From Photobacterium sp. GJ3 (lineage in GTDB: Bacteria; Pseudomonadota; Gammaproteobacteria; Enterobacterales; Vibrionaceae): 64,000 bases of DNA. The first letter of the stretch is position 1. Each line of letters starts with the position of its first letter. The stretch covers positions 1,302,001 to 1,366,000 of the forward strand of contig NZ_CP073579.1 of the NCBI RefSeq assembly GCF_018199995.1, in the 5' to 3' direction. The notes under the pieces are model-generated. The model was given only the letters and a program-made list of their open reading frames with translations, did not search any database and had not been told where the DNA came from. Both the position numbers and the translations under genes were made by a program. Shown piece after piece: positions 54,614 to 62,593 of the stretch.

Positions 54614-55270
54614 TCAGCCAACCGGATATCCCGCGGCTTTCCACTCTGGAACACCCTCGTGAAAACGACGGGCAGATAAGCCTTTGTCTTGAAGCGTATT
54701 CACGGCGGTCAGCGACAAGGTACAATACGGCCCGCGACAATACGCCACAATTTCCTGTGCTTTGGGCAGCTCTGCAAGGCGTGCTTCAAGTTCGGCCAGC
54801 GGAATATTGATCGCCCCGGGCAGATGACCCTGCTCAAATTCTTCTTCGGGTCGGACGTCCAGTAACGTCACACTGTTTTCCTGCAAACGAGCAAACAACT
54901 CTTCCCGGGAAATGCCTTCCAGCCCTTGCTGATGATGCAAAGTCCCCTGAACCAGCTTTCTGATCTCCGAGTGATGAAACTCGGCAAACTGACGCAATGC
55001 CATCAGCAGTTCGACAACCGGTGCGTCGCTCAAGCGATAAAAAACATGCTTTCCTTCCCGACGCGTCTGAACATAGCCATTTCTTTTTAATTGCTGCAAA
55101 TGCTGAGAAGCATTTGCCACTGTCAGATCCGCAAGTTCTGCCAGCTTTTCAACCGGCTTCTCCCCCTGAGCAATATGCTCCAGCAAAATGAGCCGGTGGG
55201 CATTTCCCAGCGGCCGCGCAAGGTCAGCCAGATCAGCATACATATGAGACGCATTGTTTATCGTTGACAT
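54614..55270 (-). CDS. ArsR-family repressor fused to a rhodanese domain
   Basis: About 218 residues. The N-terminal ArsR winged helix covers about 10-100 (with LTVANASQHLQQLKRNGYV). A rhodanese domain covers about 120-215, with the active cysteine in AYCRGPYC. The usual metal-binding ELCVC box in the recognition helix is absent (ELADLTVANAS), so it is unlikely to sense arsenite; persulfide/redox sensing through the rhodanese cysteine is more plausible. Likely controls itself and the MFS gene through shared palindromes. Confidence 0.85.
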   Translation of the reverse strand: MSTINNASHMYADLADLARPLGNAHRLILLEHIAQGEKPVEKLAELADLTVANASQHLQQLKRNGYVQTRREGKHVFYRLSDAPVVELLMALRQFAEFHHSEIRKLVQGTLHHQQGLEGISREELFARLQENSVTLLDVRPEEEFEQGHLPGAINIPLAELEARLAELPKAQEIVAYCRGPYCTLSLTAVNTLQDKGLSARRFHEGVPEWKAAGYPVG

Positions 55271-55290
55271 CAAAGTTTAACTGCCCCATC

Positions 55291-55310
55291 ATTCAATCAA
55301 TTTATTGAAT
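55291..55310. promoter_or_regulatory. Palindromic operator upstream of the ArsR-rhodanese gene
   Basis: ATTCAAT-N6-ATTGAAT, the same arms and spacing as at 54426-54445. It lies between the ArsR gene and the divergent DUF2938 gene, so it may control both. Confidence 0.68.
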
Positions 55311-55410
55311 TATATAACATCAACCATCAATTGAAACGATCACGGCCCGATTCAAGAGCATTTCTCTCGTGAATCAGGTCACGAGATACGACAACAAGGA
55401 GTGAACCCAA

Positions 55411-55902
55411 ATGGAACCTGATTTTATTGTTCGCGCCATTGCACTGGGCGTCGGTGCCACGCTGGTGATGGACCTCTGGGCACTGTTCCTGAAAACCTGT
55501 TTCAATATCCCCTCGCTGAACTACGCCATGGTTGGCCGCTGGATTGGGCACTTTCCAAAGGGTCAGTTCACCCATCTCAATATTGCGCAGGCAACGCCCG
55601 TCAATGGGGAAGCCATCATCGGCTGGACAGCCCATTATCTGATTGGGATCGCTTTTGCCGGGATTCTGCTGCTGGGCTGGGGAGAAGCTTGGGTTGCCTC
55701 GCCAACCTTACTGCCGGCTTTGATGATTGGTGTGGCGACGGTGGTCGCCCCCTTTTTCCTGATGCAGCCTTGCATGGGCGCAGGCATTGCTGCCTCTAAA
55801 ACACCACAGCCCAATACGGCCCGACTGCGCAGCCTGATGGCTCATACTTCTTTTGGGGTGGGATTGTATCTGGCGGGGTTGGTGCTGCCAGTTATCGAAT
55901 AA
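55411..55902 (+). CDS. DUF2938-family membrane protein
   Basis: 163 residues with four to five membrane helices. The conserved VMDLWALFLK near residue 25 and GWTAHYLIGIAFA near residue 72 are typical of DUF2938. Function unknown. AAGGAG lies upstream. Divergent from the ArsR-rhodanese gene, whose operator lies in the shared 140-bp region. Confidence 0.78.
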   Translation: MEPDFIVRAIALGVGATLVMDLWALFLKTCFNIPSLNYAMVGRWIGHFPKGQFTHLNIAQATPVNGEAIIGWTAHYLIGIAFAGILLLGWGEAWVASPTLLPALMIGVATVVAPFFLMQPCMGAGIAASKTPQPNTARLRSLMAHTSFGVGLYLAGLVLPVIE

Positions 55903-56205
55903 AGTCCTGTATCAACACAAGTCAAGACAGTCAAAACCGACTCGCGCTGCGTGGGAAGCTGAATCTCTCTCCCCCCCCCCCGCTGCGCGAAATAGAGTCT
56001 ACGGTGGAAATAGCAGGAAAATTCGTCCCCGCCATAAAATAACTCATGATCGAGTGAGTCTGATGAAACCTGACTGCTCCATACTATCCAATTTTTATGA
56101 TACTCACTATTTTTCATTTGCTTTTTCAATACGCTAAACTTTCCGAAAGTTAACTGAATTCAAACAGTGAATTGTAAAAATTTCCAAGAAGATATGGATC
56201 AAAAT
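55903..56205. other. Intergenic region with an 11-base poly-C tract
   Basis: A homopolymer of eleven Cs lies at 55971-55981, after TCTCT. No gene spans it convincingly. It lies about 225 bp before the amidohydrolase start. Such tracts are prone to slippage; here it could affect promoter spacing or simply be a junction feature. Base composition drops sharply to AT-rich after about 56080. Confidence 0.55.
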
Positions 56206-57879
56206 ATGAATCATCTCAAATTCATTTTCTACATCACAATTTTCATCATCAGCAAAAGTACTTTAGCCGAAATGAAAGCGGACGTGATCATTACGAACGC
56301 AAACATTTATGGTTACGGGAATGAAAATGCTATTGCAATACACGATGGCAATATCATTTTTATTGGAAATAATTCTGAAATACCCGCTTATCGCTCCTCA
56401 AATACTAAAATCATCAATATAGATCAAGCCTTTGTCTTACCTGGATTCATTGATAACCACAATCATATATTTGAAGCAGCCTCAGCGGCAGGAGGCAACT
56501 GTGAATTAAGCGCTGATGCCTCCTTGAAAGAACAGATACCTTATTTAAAAGCATGTCGTCAGAAATATGAAACAAGCCACTGGTTGATCGGATATGGTTT
56601 TTCTTTAGATGCAATTCTTGATGCAGAACATCATCAAACGCCCTTAGAAGTGATTGATGAAATTTTCCCGAATCAGCCCGTCATCATCATGGAGCAGACT
56701 TCCCACTCCATGTGGGTGAATTCCGCCGCCCTCATTGAAGCAGGAATCAGTAAAAACACCATAGAGCCACAAGGCGGCAAAATTCTCAAAGACGAAGAAA
56801 CCGGTGAACTGAATGGTATCTTGCTTGATAATGCGGGCGATATTGTGATGGAGATGGCATGGAACAGTTTAGAAAACCAGTTTGAACAAAGCTACAACGG
56901 CTTAATGGCTGGCCTTGCAGAAGCATCTGCTCACGGAATCACAACAGTTGGTGATGGTCGGCTGTACTGGAAACGAGGCTGGTATGACGTATGGCTGCAA
57001 GCCGAGAAAGATAAAAAACTGACAGCTCGTGTATCCTTGCGTCCATGGATTTATCCGACTGACGCCATCGCCCCTCAACTAGAATTCCTAAAGAAAATTC
57101 AATCCCATGATAAATCCCGTTTATTAATCGTTGATCAGGTAAAAATGTACAGCGATGGTATTTTCATTAATGGCACAGCAAAAGTTCTCAGCCCTTATCT
57201 GGAAACCTACATTCCTGATGAGCCATATGGAATTCACTATATTCCACCAGGAAAAATGAAAACCTGGCTGAATGAACTCAATAACATTGGCTATAGCGCG
57301 CATATTCATGCCATTGGTGATGGTGCAATTCGGGAATCATTGAATGCTATCGAATCTGTCCGTAACCAAGGGGTAAAGAAGCCCTACACTCTCACTCATG
57401 TCGAGTTAGTGAATTCAACAGATATCTCACGTTTTGCAAAGCTGGGGGTCACTGCGGATTTTCAGGTCGGTTCTGATTATGTCGCCAGTCATGACCATCA
57501 ATGGGCAACCGCTTTTCTTGGCGAAAAACGCACCCGATCGATGATGAACCTGAAAACAATCTTTGATACTGGCGCAAATGTCACTTTAAGTAGTGACTGG
57601 AATGTCCATGACATTAACCCATTAGTTGGGATTGCCAATAGCCTTATCATGGAAAAAACGGGGCTGCCTGATATTCATTCCGCCATTAATGCTTATACAA
57701 TCAACGCTGCAAAAAGCTTAGGAATCAGTGAAATGACAGGCTCTATCGATATAGGAAAATCAGCAGATTTTGTCATTCTTGAACACGATATTACTCGTTT
57801 AGAGCCAGAAGAGATTGCTGACACCAATATCTTAATGACAATTTTACAGGGGAATGTGGTTTACGAATCAGAGCCCTAA
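56206..57879 (+). CDS. Secreted YtcJ-like metal-dependent amidohydrolase
   Basis: About 557 residues from the ATG at 56206 (frame opens at 56167). A signal peptide (MNHLKFIFYITIFIIS, cleavage near LAE) suggests a periplasmic enzyme. The amidohydrolase core shows the metal site DNHNH, the later HIHAIGDGA and LSSDWN with the catalytic aspartate. This is the YtcJ/amidohydrolase-3 group; substrate unknown. Markedly AT-richer than its neighbours, suggesting recent transfer. The convergent LysR gene at 58062 is a likely partner. Confidence 0.8.
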   Translation: MNHLKFIFYITIFIISKSTLAEMKADVIITNANIYGYGNENAIAIHDGNIIFIGNNSEIPAYRSSNTKIINIDQAFVLPGFIDNHNHIFEAASAAGGNCELSADASLKEQIPYLKACRQKYETSHWLIGYGFSLDAILDAEHHQTPLEVIDEIFPNQPVIIMEQTSHSMWVNSAALIEAGISKNTIEPQGGKILKDEETGELNGILLDNAGDIVMEMAWNSLENQFEQSYNGLMAGLAEASAHGITTVGDGRLYWKRGWYDVWLQAEKDKKLTARVSLRPWIYPTDAIAPQLEFLKKIQSHDKSRLLIVDQVKMYSDGIFINGTAKVLSPYLETYIPDEPYGIHYIPPGKMKTWLNELNNIGYSAHIHAIGDGAIRESLNAIESVRNQGVKKPYTLTHVELVNSTDISRFAKLGVTADFQVGSDYVASHDHQWATAFLGEKRTRSMMNLKTIFDTGANVTLSSDWNVHDINPLVGIANSLIMEKTGLPDIHSAINAYTINAAKSLGISEMTGSIDIGKSADFVILEHDITRLEPEEIADTNILMTILQGNVVYESEP

Positions 57880-58061
57880 TTTTCATATAAGAAATGTTCC
57901 CAACTTTGATAATTTCGGGAGCATGAAGGATAAATCGACATCAAATCGGGTCTGAAACAAATCATATATCCATGCTTGATTGTCTCAGACCCGGTTCGAA
58001 ATACGTGTTTTTCAATTCGACGGATGAATACCATTGATTTCCGAGAAATCCTTTTGATGAT

Positions 58062-58937
58062 TTATTCAATGATCCGATGGTGATTTTTAAATTGTTCAAT
58101 CACCTGATCTCCAACGCCAGAAAAAGTAAAACCATGACGCCAACACAGTTCAACGTTTCGAATCGTATCAGACAACTCGAACTCACAACGAATGGCAGTC
58201 AACTGACCATTTGCAATCTCAGCACTAACACTTTCTTTTGGCAAAAATGCATACCCTTGATTGTTTTTGAGCATCGTGATGAGACAAGCCATATCAGAAA
58301 AAATGGCATAATACGGGCTGAAACCGTCGTTGTCTCCAGCATGGGATTCCCCCCAGACTAACTCGCGGTATTCACTCAAATCATGGCTGTGAATAGGAAG
58401 TCGTTGAACCAGAGGATGTTCTGGACTACACACTAAAATTTCCTGATAGCTTCCTAAGCGGCAGTAGTCGAAATCCTTGTGATGAATCGTCGTTGATTCA
58501 TGGGTCAAAATAATATCGACATGCCCGTCGCGTAACGCTTGCTCTAATTGGGCCTTTTCATCACGATAGACCACCACACTCAACAAGGGCATGTTCAAAA
58601 TCAAAGCGAGTGATTTCGTAAAAATTATGTCCGGGACAAAATTTTCAATCCCTATCACCAATAACGTCGGCTCATTTTTTGCCAGATTTTCTGCACTTTG
58701 GACAAACTTTTCAAGTTGGCTCAGTGTGTGAGTCAGATTGGGCAGTAAGCGTTCGCCATCTTGGCTTAATGTCGTTTTATTGCCAGTCCTGTCGAAAAAG
58801 CGCACACCCAGATCAACCTCCAGATCGGAAATCCATTGGCTGACCTGCGACTGTTTTTTATTTAACTGACGTGCTGCGGCAGAAATTGAGCCCGTTTCGA
58901 TAGATAACAATAAAGCTTTCAGGTGAAGTGTATTCAT
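58062..58937 (-). CDS. LysR-family regulator
   Basis: 291 residues: N-terminal helix-turn-helix (SISAARQLNKKQSQVSQWISD) and a periplasmic-binding-like effector domain. AT-rich like the adjacent amidohydrolase gene, with which it is convergent. An 8-bp inverted repeat (CGCCAATT at 59005-59012, AATTGGCG at 59033-59040) lies upstream of its start and might be an operator. Confidence 0.84.
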   Translation of the reverse strand: MNTLHLKALLLSIETGSISAAARQLNKKQSQVSQWISDLEVDLGVRFFDRTGNKTTLSQDGERLLPNLTHTLSQLEKFVQSAENLAKNEPTLLVIGIENFVPDIIFTKSLALILNMPLLSVVVYRDEKAQLEQALRDGHVDIILTHESTTIHHKDFDYCRLGSYQEILVCSPEHPLVQRLPIHSHDLSEYRELVWGESHAGDNDGFSPYYAIFSDMACLITMLKNNQGYAFLPKESVSAEIANGQLTAIRCEFELSDTIRNVELCWRHGFTFSGVGDQVIEQFKNHHRIIE

Positions 58938-59195
58938 CTTCTCTTACTTGAAATTTACTTATACTTTGATTCTTTTCATGACGAAGCACCACAAGATGCT
59001 TGTACGCCAATTTCAAAATACAAATCTATTCCAATTGGCGAATTGAATCCAATACAGAATAAAAATCTTCATGACTGATTCCGTACGACTTCACACCGAA
59101 TTGAACGCTCCTAAACCAAGGTTCAAGCCAGCATCTGTGTTTCCAGCGCATCATCATCCACATATACGAACATGTTCAAATTAAACCGGCTTCGC

Positions 59196-60353
59196 TTACA
59201 CCGAAAACATCGGAGACAGACCCGTATCCTGCCCGCCCATCAGCAACATGCCAATCACCATCATCAATATGCCGCCAAGGAGCTTCAGCGAGTAACCCGC
59301 GAATTGCCAGCCACCCTTTTTGTGGCTGTTCTCCGTGATCAGATAGCGCTGAATCAACTGCTTTCCGGTTAAGGTCATGACTGCGATCAGGGACGTCGTC
59401 AACGCTGTCCCGGCCGCCATCACGATGGCACTGACCACTCCCATCCAGTACAACCCGGCCAGATTGGCAAACAGAAGGACCATCACAGCCCCGGTACAGG
59501 GCCGGATCCCAATCGAAGCCACAATCCCAGCATACTCCCTCCAGGTTGAAGCCCGGTTGATTGCTTCCGCATCTGCGACATGGGAATGGCCGCATCCGCA
59601 GTCCGCATGGTGATCATGGTTGTGAGCGGTTTGTATATGTACGCTGGGACGAATCGCCGGGCGGTGAATCGCTGACTTTAAAGCGAACGCTTGCGGCGCG
59701 GCTGAGCGCATCATAGGGAACGCGGATGACATCGGCGGCAAGGATGAAGCGTGGCGATGAGCATGACGTAAGGCATGGTAAATTTGCTGAATTGCTTTCC
59801 AGCTGATCAATCCGCCCAACACCACAACCAGCGCAAAGCTCAACGACACGAATACAGCGGCTTTCTCATTCACAACGCGCATGGATGCCTGAAATCCCCA
59901 AACCAGCACGCTCACAAGAACGATGGCAACCAGGGCCTGAATAAAAGCTGAAATCACGGTCAGCATCAGGCTGGCTTTCACCTTTGTCGGATGTGTCGCG
60001 AGGTAGGTTGTCACAATCACTTTGCCATGCCCCGGCCCCAGCGAATGCAACATGCCGTAAATAAAACTGAACCCTGCGAGCGAACCGCCGGCAATCAACG
60101 GATTGGATTTCGCATCGTATAACAAATCAGCCAACTGAGCGTTCACTTTCCGCTGCCACTGAATGCTTTCCACCACCAAGATTGGCCACATCGACCACAA
60201 TGAGTAACCGCAAATCGTCATGACGCATACAAAGGCCGCAGTGACAAACCAGCGTCGCGGATCAATTCTGCTTTGTTTCATTGTCTTTCTCACTTCAACT
60301 GAATCAACGATTTCACCTTGCGCTGTCTCCGGCAGCTTGATGAATCGATTCAT
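59196..60353 (-). CDS. NicO-family nickel/cobalt/zinc transporter
   Basis: 385 residues with about seven membrane helices. It has the metal-transport motif HSLGPGHGK near residue 103 and a histidine-rich loop (TAHNHDHHADCGCGHSH) near residue 245, plus GIRPCTGAVMVL in the later half. Family members move Ni, Co or Zn across the inner membrane. It overlaps the DUF1007 gene by 4 bp. A Zur-like site before that gene suggests zinc. Confidence 0.85.
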   Translation of the reverse strand: MNRFIKLPETAQGEIVDSVEVRKTMKQSRIDPRRWFVTAAFVCVMTICGYSLWSMWPILVVESIQWQRKVNAQLADLLYDAKSNPLIAGGSLAGFSFIYGMLHSLGPGHGKVIVTTYLATHPTKVKASLMLTVISAFIQALVAIVLVSVLVWGFQASMRVVNEKAAVFVSLSFALVVVLGGLISWKAIQQIYHALRHAHRHASSLPPMSSAFPMMRSAAPQAFALKSAIHRPAIRPSVHIQTAHNHDHHADCGCGHSHVADAEAINRASTWREYAGIVASIGIRPCTGAVMVLLFANLAGLYWMGVVSAIVMAAGTALTTSLIAVMTLTGKQLIQRYLITENSHKKGGWQFAGYSLKLLGGILMMVIGMLLMGGQDTGLSPMFSV

Positions 60354-61060
60354 TTTTCGTCTGTCGTTGGTTCACAATGGATTTGCACGGTTTGCGTGAA
60401 CAACTTCCCCAGCGTGTTATCCGGATTCGCATCTGCAGGTAAAGACATGGCATAACTCACCTGCTCCGGCGTCGGGTCCGGCTCAATCAGCGCAACCCGG
60501 CAATCACGGGCAAGTTCATCCGACAAGACAACATCCTCGGCAGCATCCCATGTCATCCCGAGATAAAAACTCGGCTCGAACACGAACAGCCGTAATGTCT
60601 CCTGTGTGAGAGGTTTCGGGTGGGACAGAGGCAGCACAAAGCTGAGCACCAGTTTTGCCCGGTCACGCGTGAGTTGTCCGCCATGGGCCGGTTTGAATTG
60701 AAGCGGCTGGTCACCGTCATAAAAATGGGTGAAATACTGATCACCCTGAATGTTTTCCAGCATGGATGCCGCCATCTTGCGAAAAGTTTGCTGCAGGTTT
60801 TCCGGGGAAGTATCTTCACCGTCCAGCATATAAGCGGACGTCATCGCATCAAACGTCCATTCCATTCGAAAACCGGTGATCTCGTCATTCTTTCCCTGGA
60901 TGAACGTCTTCATATCCGCAAAGGAATGAGGATGCGCCTGTACTGCTGGCGCGACTAACACAGCCAAGGCCAAGAGACACCGCTGGAAACCTTTCCTGAA
61001 TCCATCAAAATGTTGCCGTAATCCGTGTAATTGAATCATGTGCGTATTGCTGACCGACAT
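60350..61060 (-). CDS. DUF1007-family periplasmic protein, partner of the NicO permease
   Basis: About 236 residues from 61060 (alternatives 61123 and 61039). A signal peptide ends near VQA, and the mature protein begins HPHSF, a potential metal-binding N-terminus typical of DUF1007. The rest is a beta-rich periplasmic domain. Coupled by a 4-bp overlap to the NicO gene. The pair probably forms a metal uptake system; the protein may deliver metal to the permease. Confidence 0.8.
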   Translation of the reverse strand: MSVSNTHMIQLHGLRQHFDGFRKGFQRCLLALAVLVAPAVQAHPHSFADMKTFIQGKNDEITGFRMEWTFDAMTSAYMLDGEDTSPENLQQTFRKMAASMLENIQGDQYFTHFYDGDQPLQFKPAHGGQLTRDRAKLVLSFVLPLSHPKPLTQETLRLFVFEPSFYLGMTWDAAEDVVLSDELARDCRVALIEPDPTPEQVSYAMSLPADANPDNTLGKLFTQTVQIHCEPTTDEK

Positions 61061-61069
61061 AAAATGGTT

Positions 61070-61082
61070 GTTATAACATAAC
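61070..61082. promoter_or_regulatory. Zur-like palindrome upstream of DUF1007-NicO
   Basis: GTTATAACATAAC is a near-perfect palindrome (GTTAT-N3-ATAAC) matching the core of gammaproteobacterial Zur boxes (TGTTATA-N-TATAACA type). It lies 10-22 bp upstream of the predicted start. Suggests zinc-dependent repression. Inferred. Confidence 0.5.
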
Positions 61083-61369
61083 GAATGTGAATCACAAGAT
61101 CGCCGTGGGCGCATCTGATACATCAGAGGTGCTGTGTTGAAACGCTCCGGAACTACGACGATAAGCGAGATCCTTGCACGGAAAAAACGTCATCACAATC
61201 TTTCAGTCAAGTTTTGAAGAAAGGTAACAGATTGAGGGGGATGTCGTGGGATTGGGAGCGTTCAAACGAATCAATCGTTTTTGAACATTTCCGAGTTAAA
61301 GCCTTAACTCTAACTCGTCAGTTTCAGATTAAAAATTTCTAGGAGTTAACGTTGCCAACACGCGCCGCT

Positions 61370-61861
61370 TTAACGGTCGCCGTGCTTGGCTTTGTTATGC
61401 GCTTCTTCGACTGCGATGTCAAAGTGGAGGATATTTTCACGCACTCCGAGCTTCGTATAAAGCGCGATCGCGGGTTCATCTTCGATGCCCTGATCGGCCT
61501 GAACGAAGATCACATAGGCGCCACGTTTTGCCGCGACCCCTTTTAGGTTTGAGATTAGTTCTGTCGCAATCCCCTCTCGTCGATGCCCTTCTAGTACAGC
61601 TAAGTCATAGATATAGACTTCGCTGCGCTCTTGCTCAAATTTTCTTAACTCATATGCGGCAATACCACCTACCACCTTCCCACCCTTCAAAGCTGCCAGT
61701 GCGATGAAAGAGTCACCGCCCAACAGTCGGCCCAGGTAGCTCGCGTGTGGGCGATTCCCGGTGTAAGTATCCATATCGCCGAAGGCTTCACCGAACATGA
61801 CCAACATACTTTCCATCAAGCCGATGTCGTCGGGGGCGAGATGGTGAATTACAAGCGACAT
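61370..61861 (-). CDS. AAC(3)-I family aminoglycoside N-acetyltransferase
   Basis: 163 residues of GNAT fold. It shares with AAC(3)-I enzymes the segments FIALAAL, KFEQERSEVYIYDLAV, HRREGIATELI (acetyl-CoA loop) and AYVIFVQADQG, then ALYTKLGVRE and HFDI. These acetylate the 3-amino group of gentamicin-type drugs. AGGAGAG is a good ribosome site. Whether it confers resistance or is a chromosomal ancestor is not readable. A truncated IS110 lies 100 bp beyond its 5' end. Confidence 0.85.
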   Translation of the reverse strand: MSLVIHHLAPDDIGLMESMLVMFGEAFGDMDTYTGNRPHASYLGRLLGGDSFIALAALKGGKVVGGIAAYELRKFEQERSEVYIYDLAVLEGHRREGIATELISNLKGVAAKRGAYVIFVQADQGIEDEPAIALYTKLGVRENILHFDIAVEEAHNKAKHGDR

Positions 61862-61958
61862 GGCGCTCTCCTAATCTGCATAACGAATGACATGGGCTCC
61901 CCCTCATCAGGCTCTGCCACACTTGGTAAGTCTTATCTTGTAACTACCGGAGGCCACC

Positions 61959-62057
61959 ATGGCACATTCTATTTATAGCATTGATTTAGCCGAACATAGC
62001 TTCAGCATCCACGGTGAAGATCATCAAGGCAAGGTGTTGATCCACGGACCACTTTAA
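61959..62057 (+). pseudogene. 5' stub of an IS110-family transposase
   Basis: 32 codons, MAHSIYSIDLAEHSFSIHGE onward, ending at a TAA. The IDLA...F.VHG pattern is the N-terminus of IS110 DEDD transposases, with the first catalytic aspartate. The GGAGG ribosome site (61949-61953) is kept, and the sequence breaks off abruptly. It is the remnant of an insertion sequence next to the aac(3)-I gene. Too short to have been listed as an ordinary gene. Confidence 0.7.
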
Positions 62058-62593
62058 AAGGACATCAACTCTTGCTGATCATATGTCGCGCTTGAGTTCT
62101 GTGCTTCTCTCATCATTGTCTGACGCGCATCCGGAAATGGTGAGATTGCCACTAAACGGAAGCGCGACATACCCGCAAAATCCTCAGAATTACCCCAAAC
62201 CATGCTACCGACAAAGCGCTCTATCAAGACCCCTAAACATCCCGTTTCCAAGATTAGGACACGGTTTCAGGGTTGCTGTATTGAATCAACCACAGTGTGA
62301 TTTCAGGCAAAAAATCAGTACAACGGCTTTGTTTTGCAATGTCTTCACCGCAGACGAGCGACCTGAAAATACGCTCGTCTGGGTTAACTTAACCTGAAAG
62401 GTTTGCCCGCTTTACCGGGCCACAAAAAATGCCCGGACAAGCACTGCACTGTCCCTCTAACCAACAATGGGGCAAAAGCCTGTCGCACATTCCCTCCCAG
62501 TCAATGACTTACTTGAACTTTTCGGGTTGTATTCTGGGACTGCACCTCGACCATTCTGGAGGTGTTTTTATATTAATATCAGATGTTTAAGTC
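62058..62593. other. 536-bp region without a recognised gene
   Basis: No convincing coding sequence on either strand; a 65-codon minus-strand frame (62054-62251) has no recognisable feature. A strong hairpin is present: CAGACGAGCG (62351-62360) and CGCTCGTCTG (62372-62381), 11-base loop. It is followed by TTAACTTAACC and, at 62405-62420, a small GCCCG/CGGGC hairpin. The region probably holds decayed mobile-element sequence. Confidence 0.5.

Noticed and set aside
57947..57993. Terminator between the amidohydrolase and the LysR gene
   Set aside because: There is a 9-bp perfect inverted repeat (CGGGTCTGA/TCAGACCCG), but the loop is 29 bases and no T run follows, so it is not listed as a terminator.
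61290..61370. attC-like palindromes (GAGTTAA-AGCC-TTAACTC, GGAGTTAAC) after the aac(3)-I gene
   Set aside because: The motifs do not match the attC core consensus at both ends; a simple hairpin is the safer reading. A search with an attC covariance model would decide.
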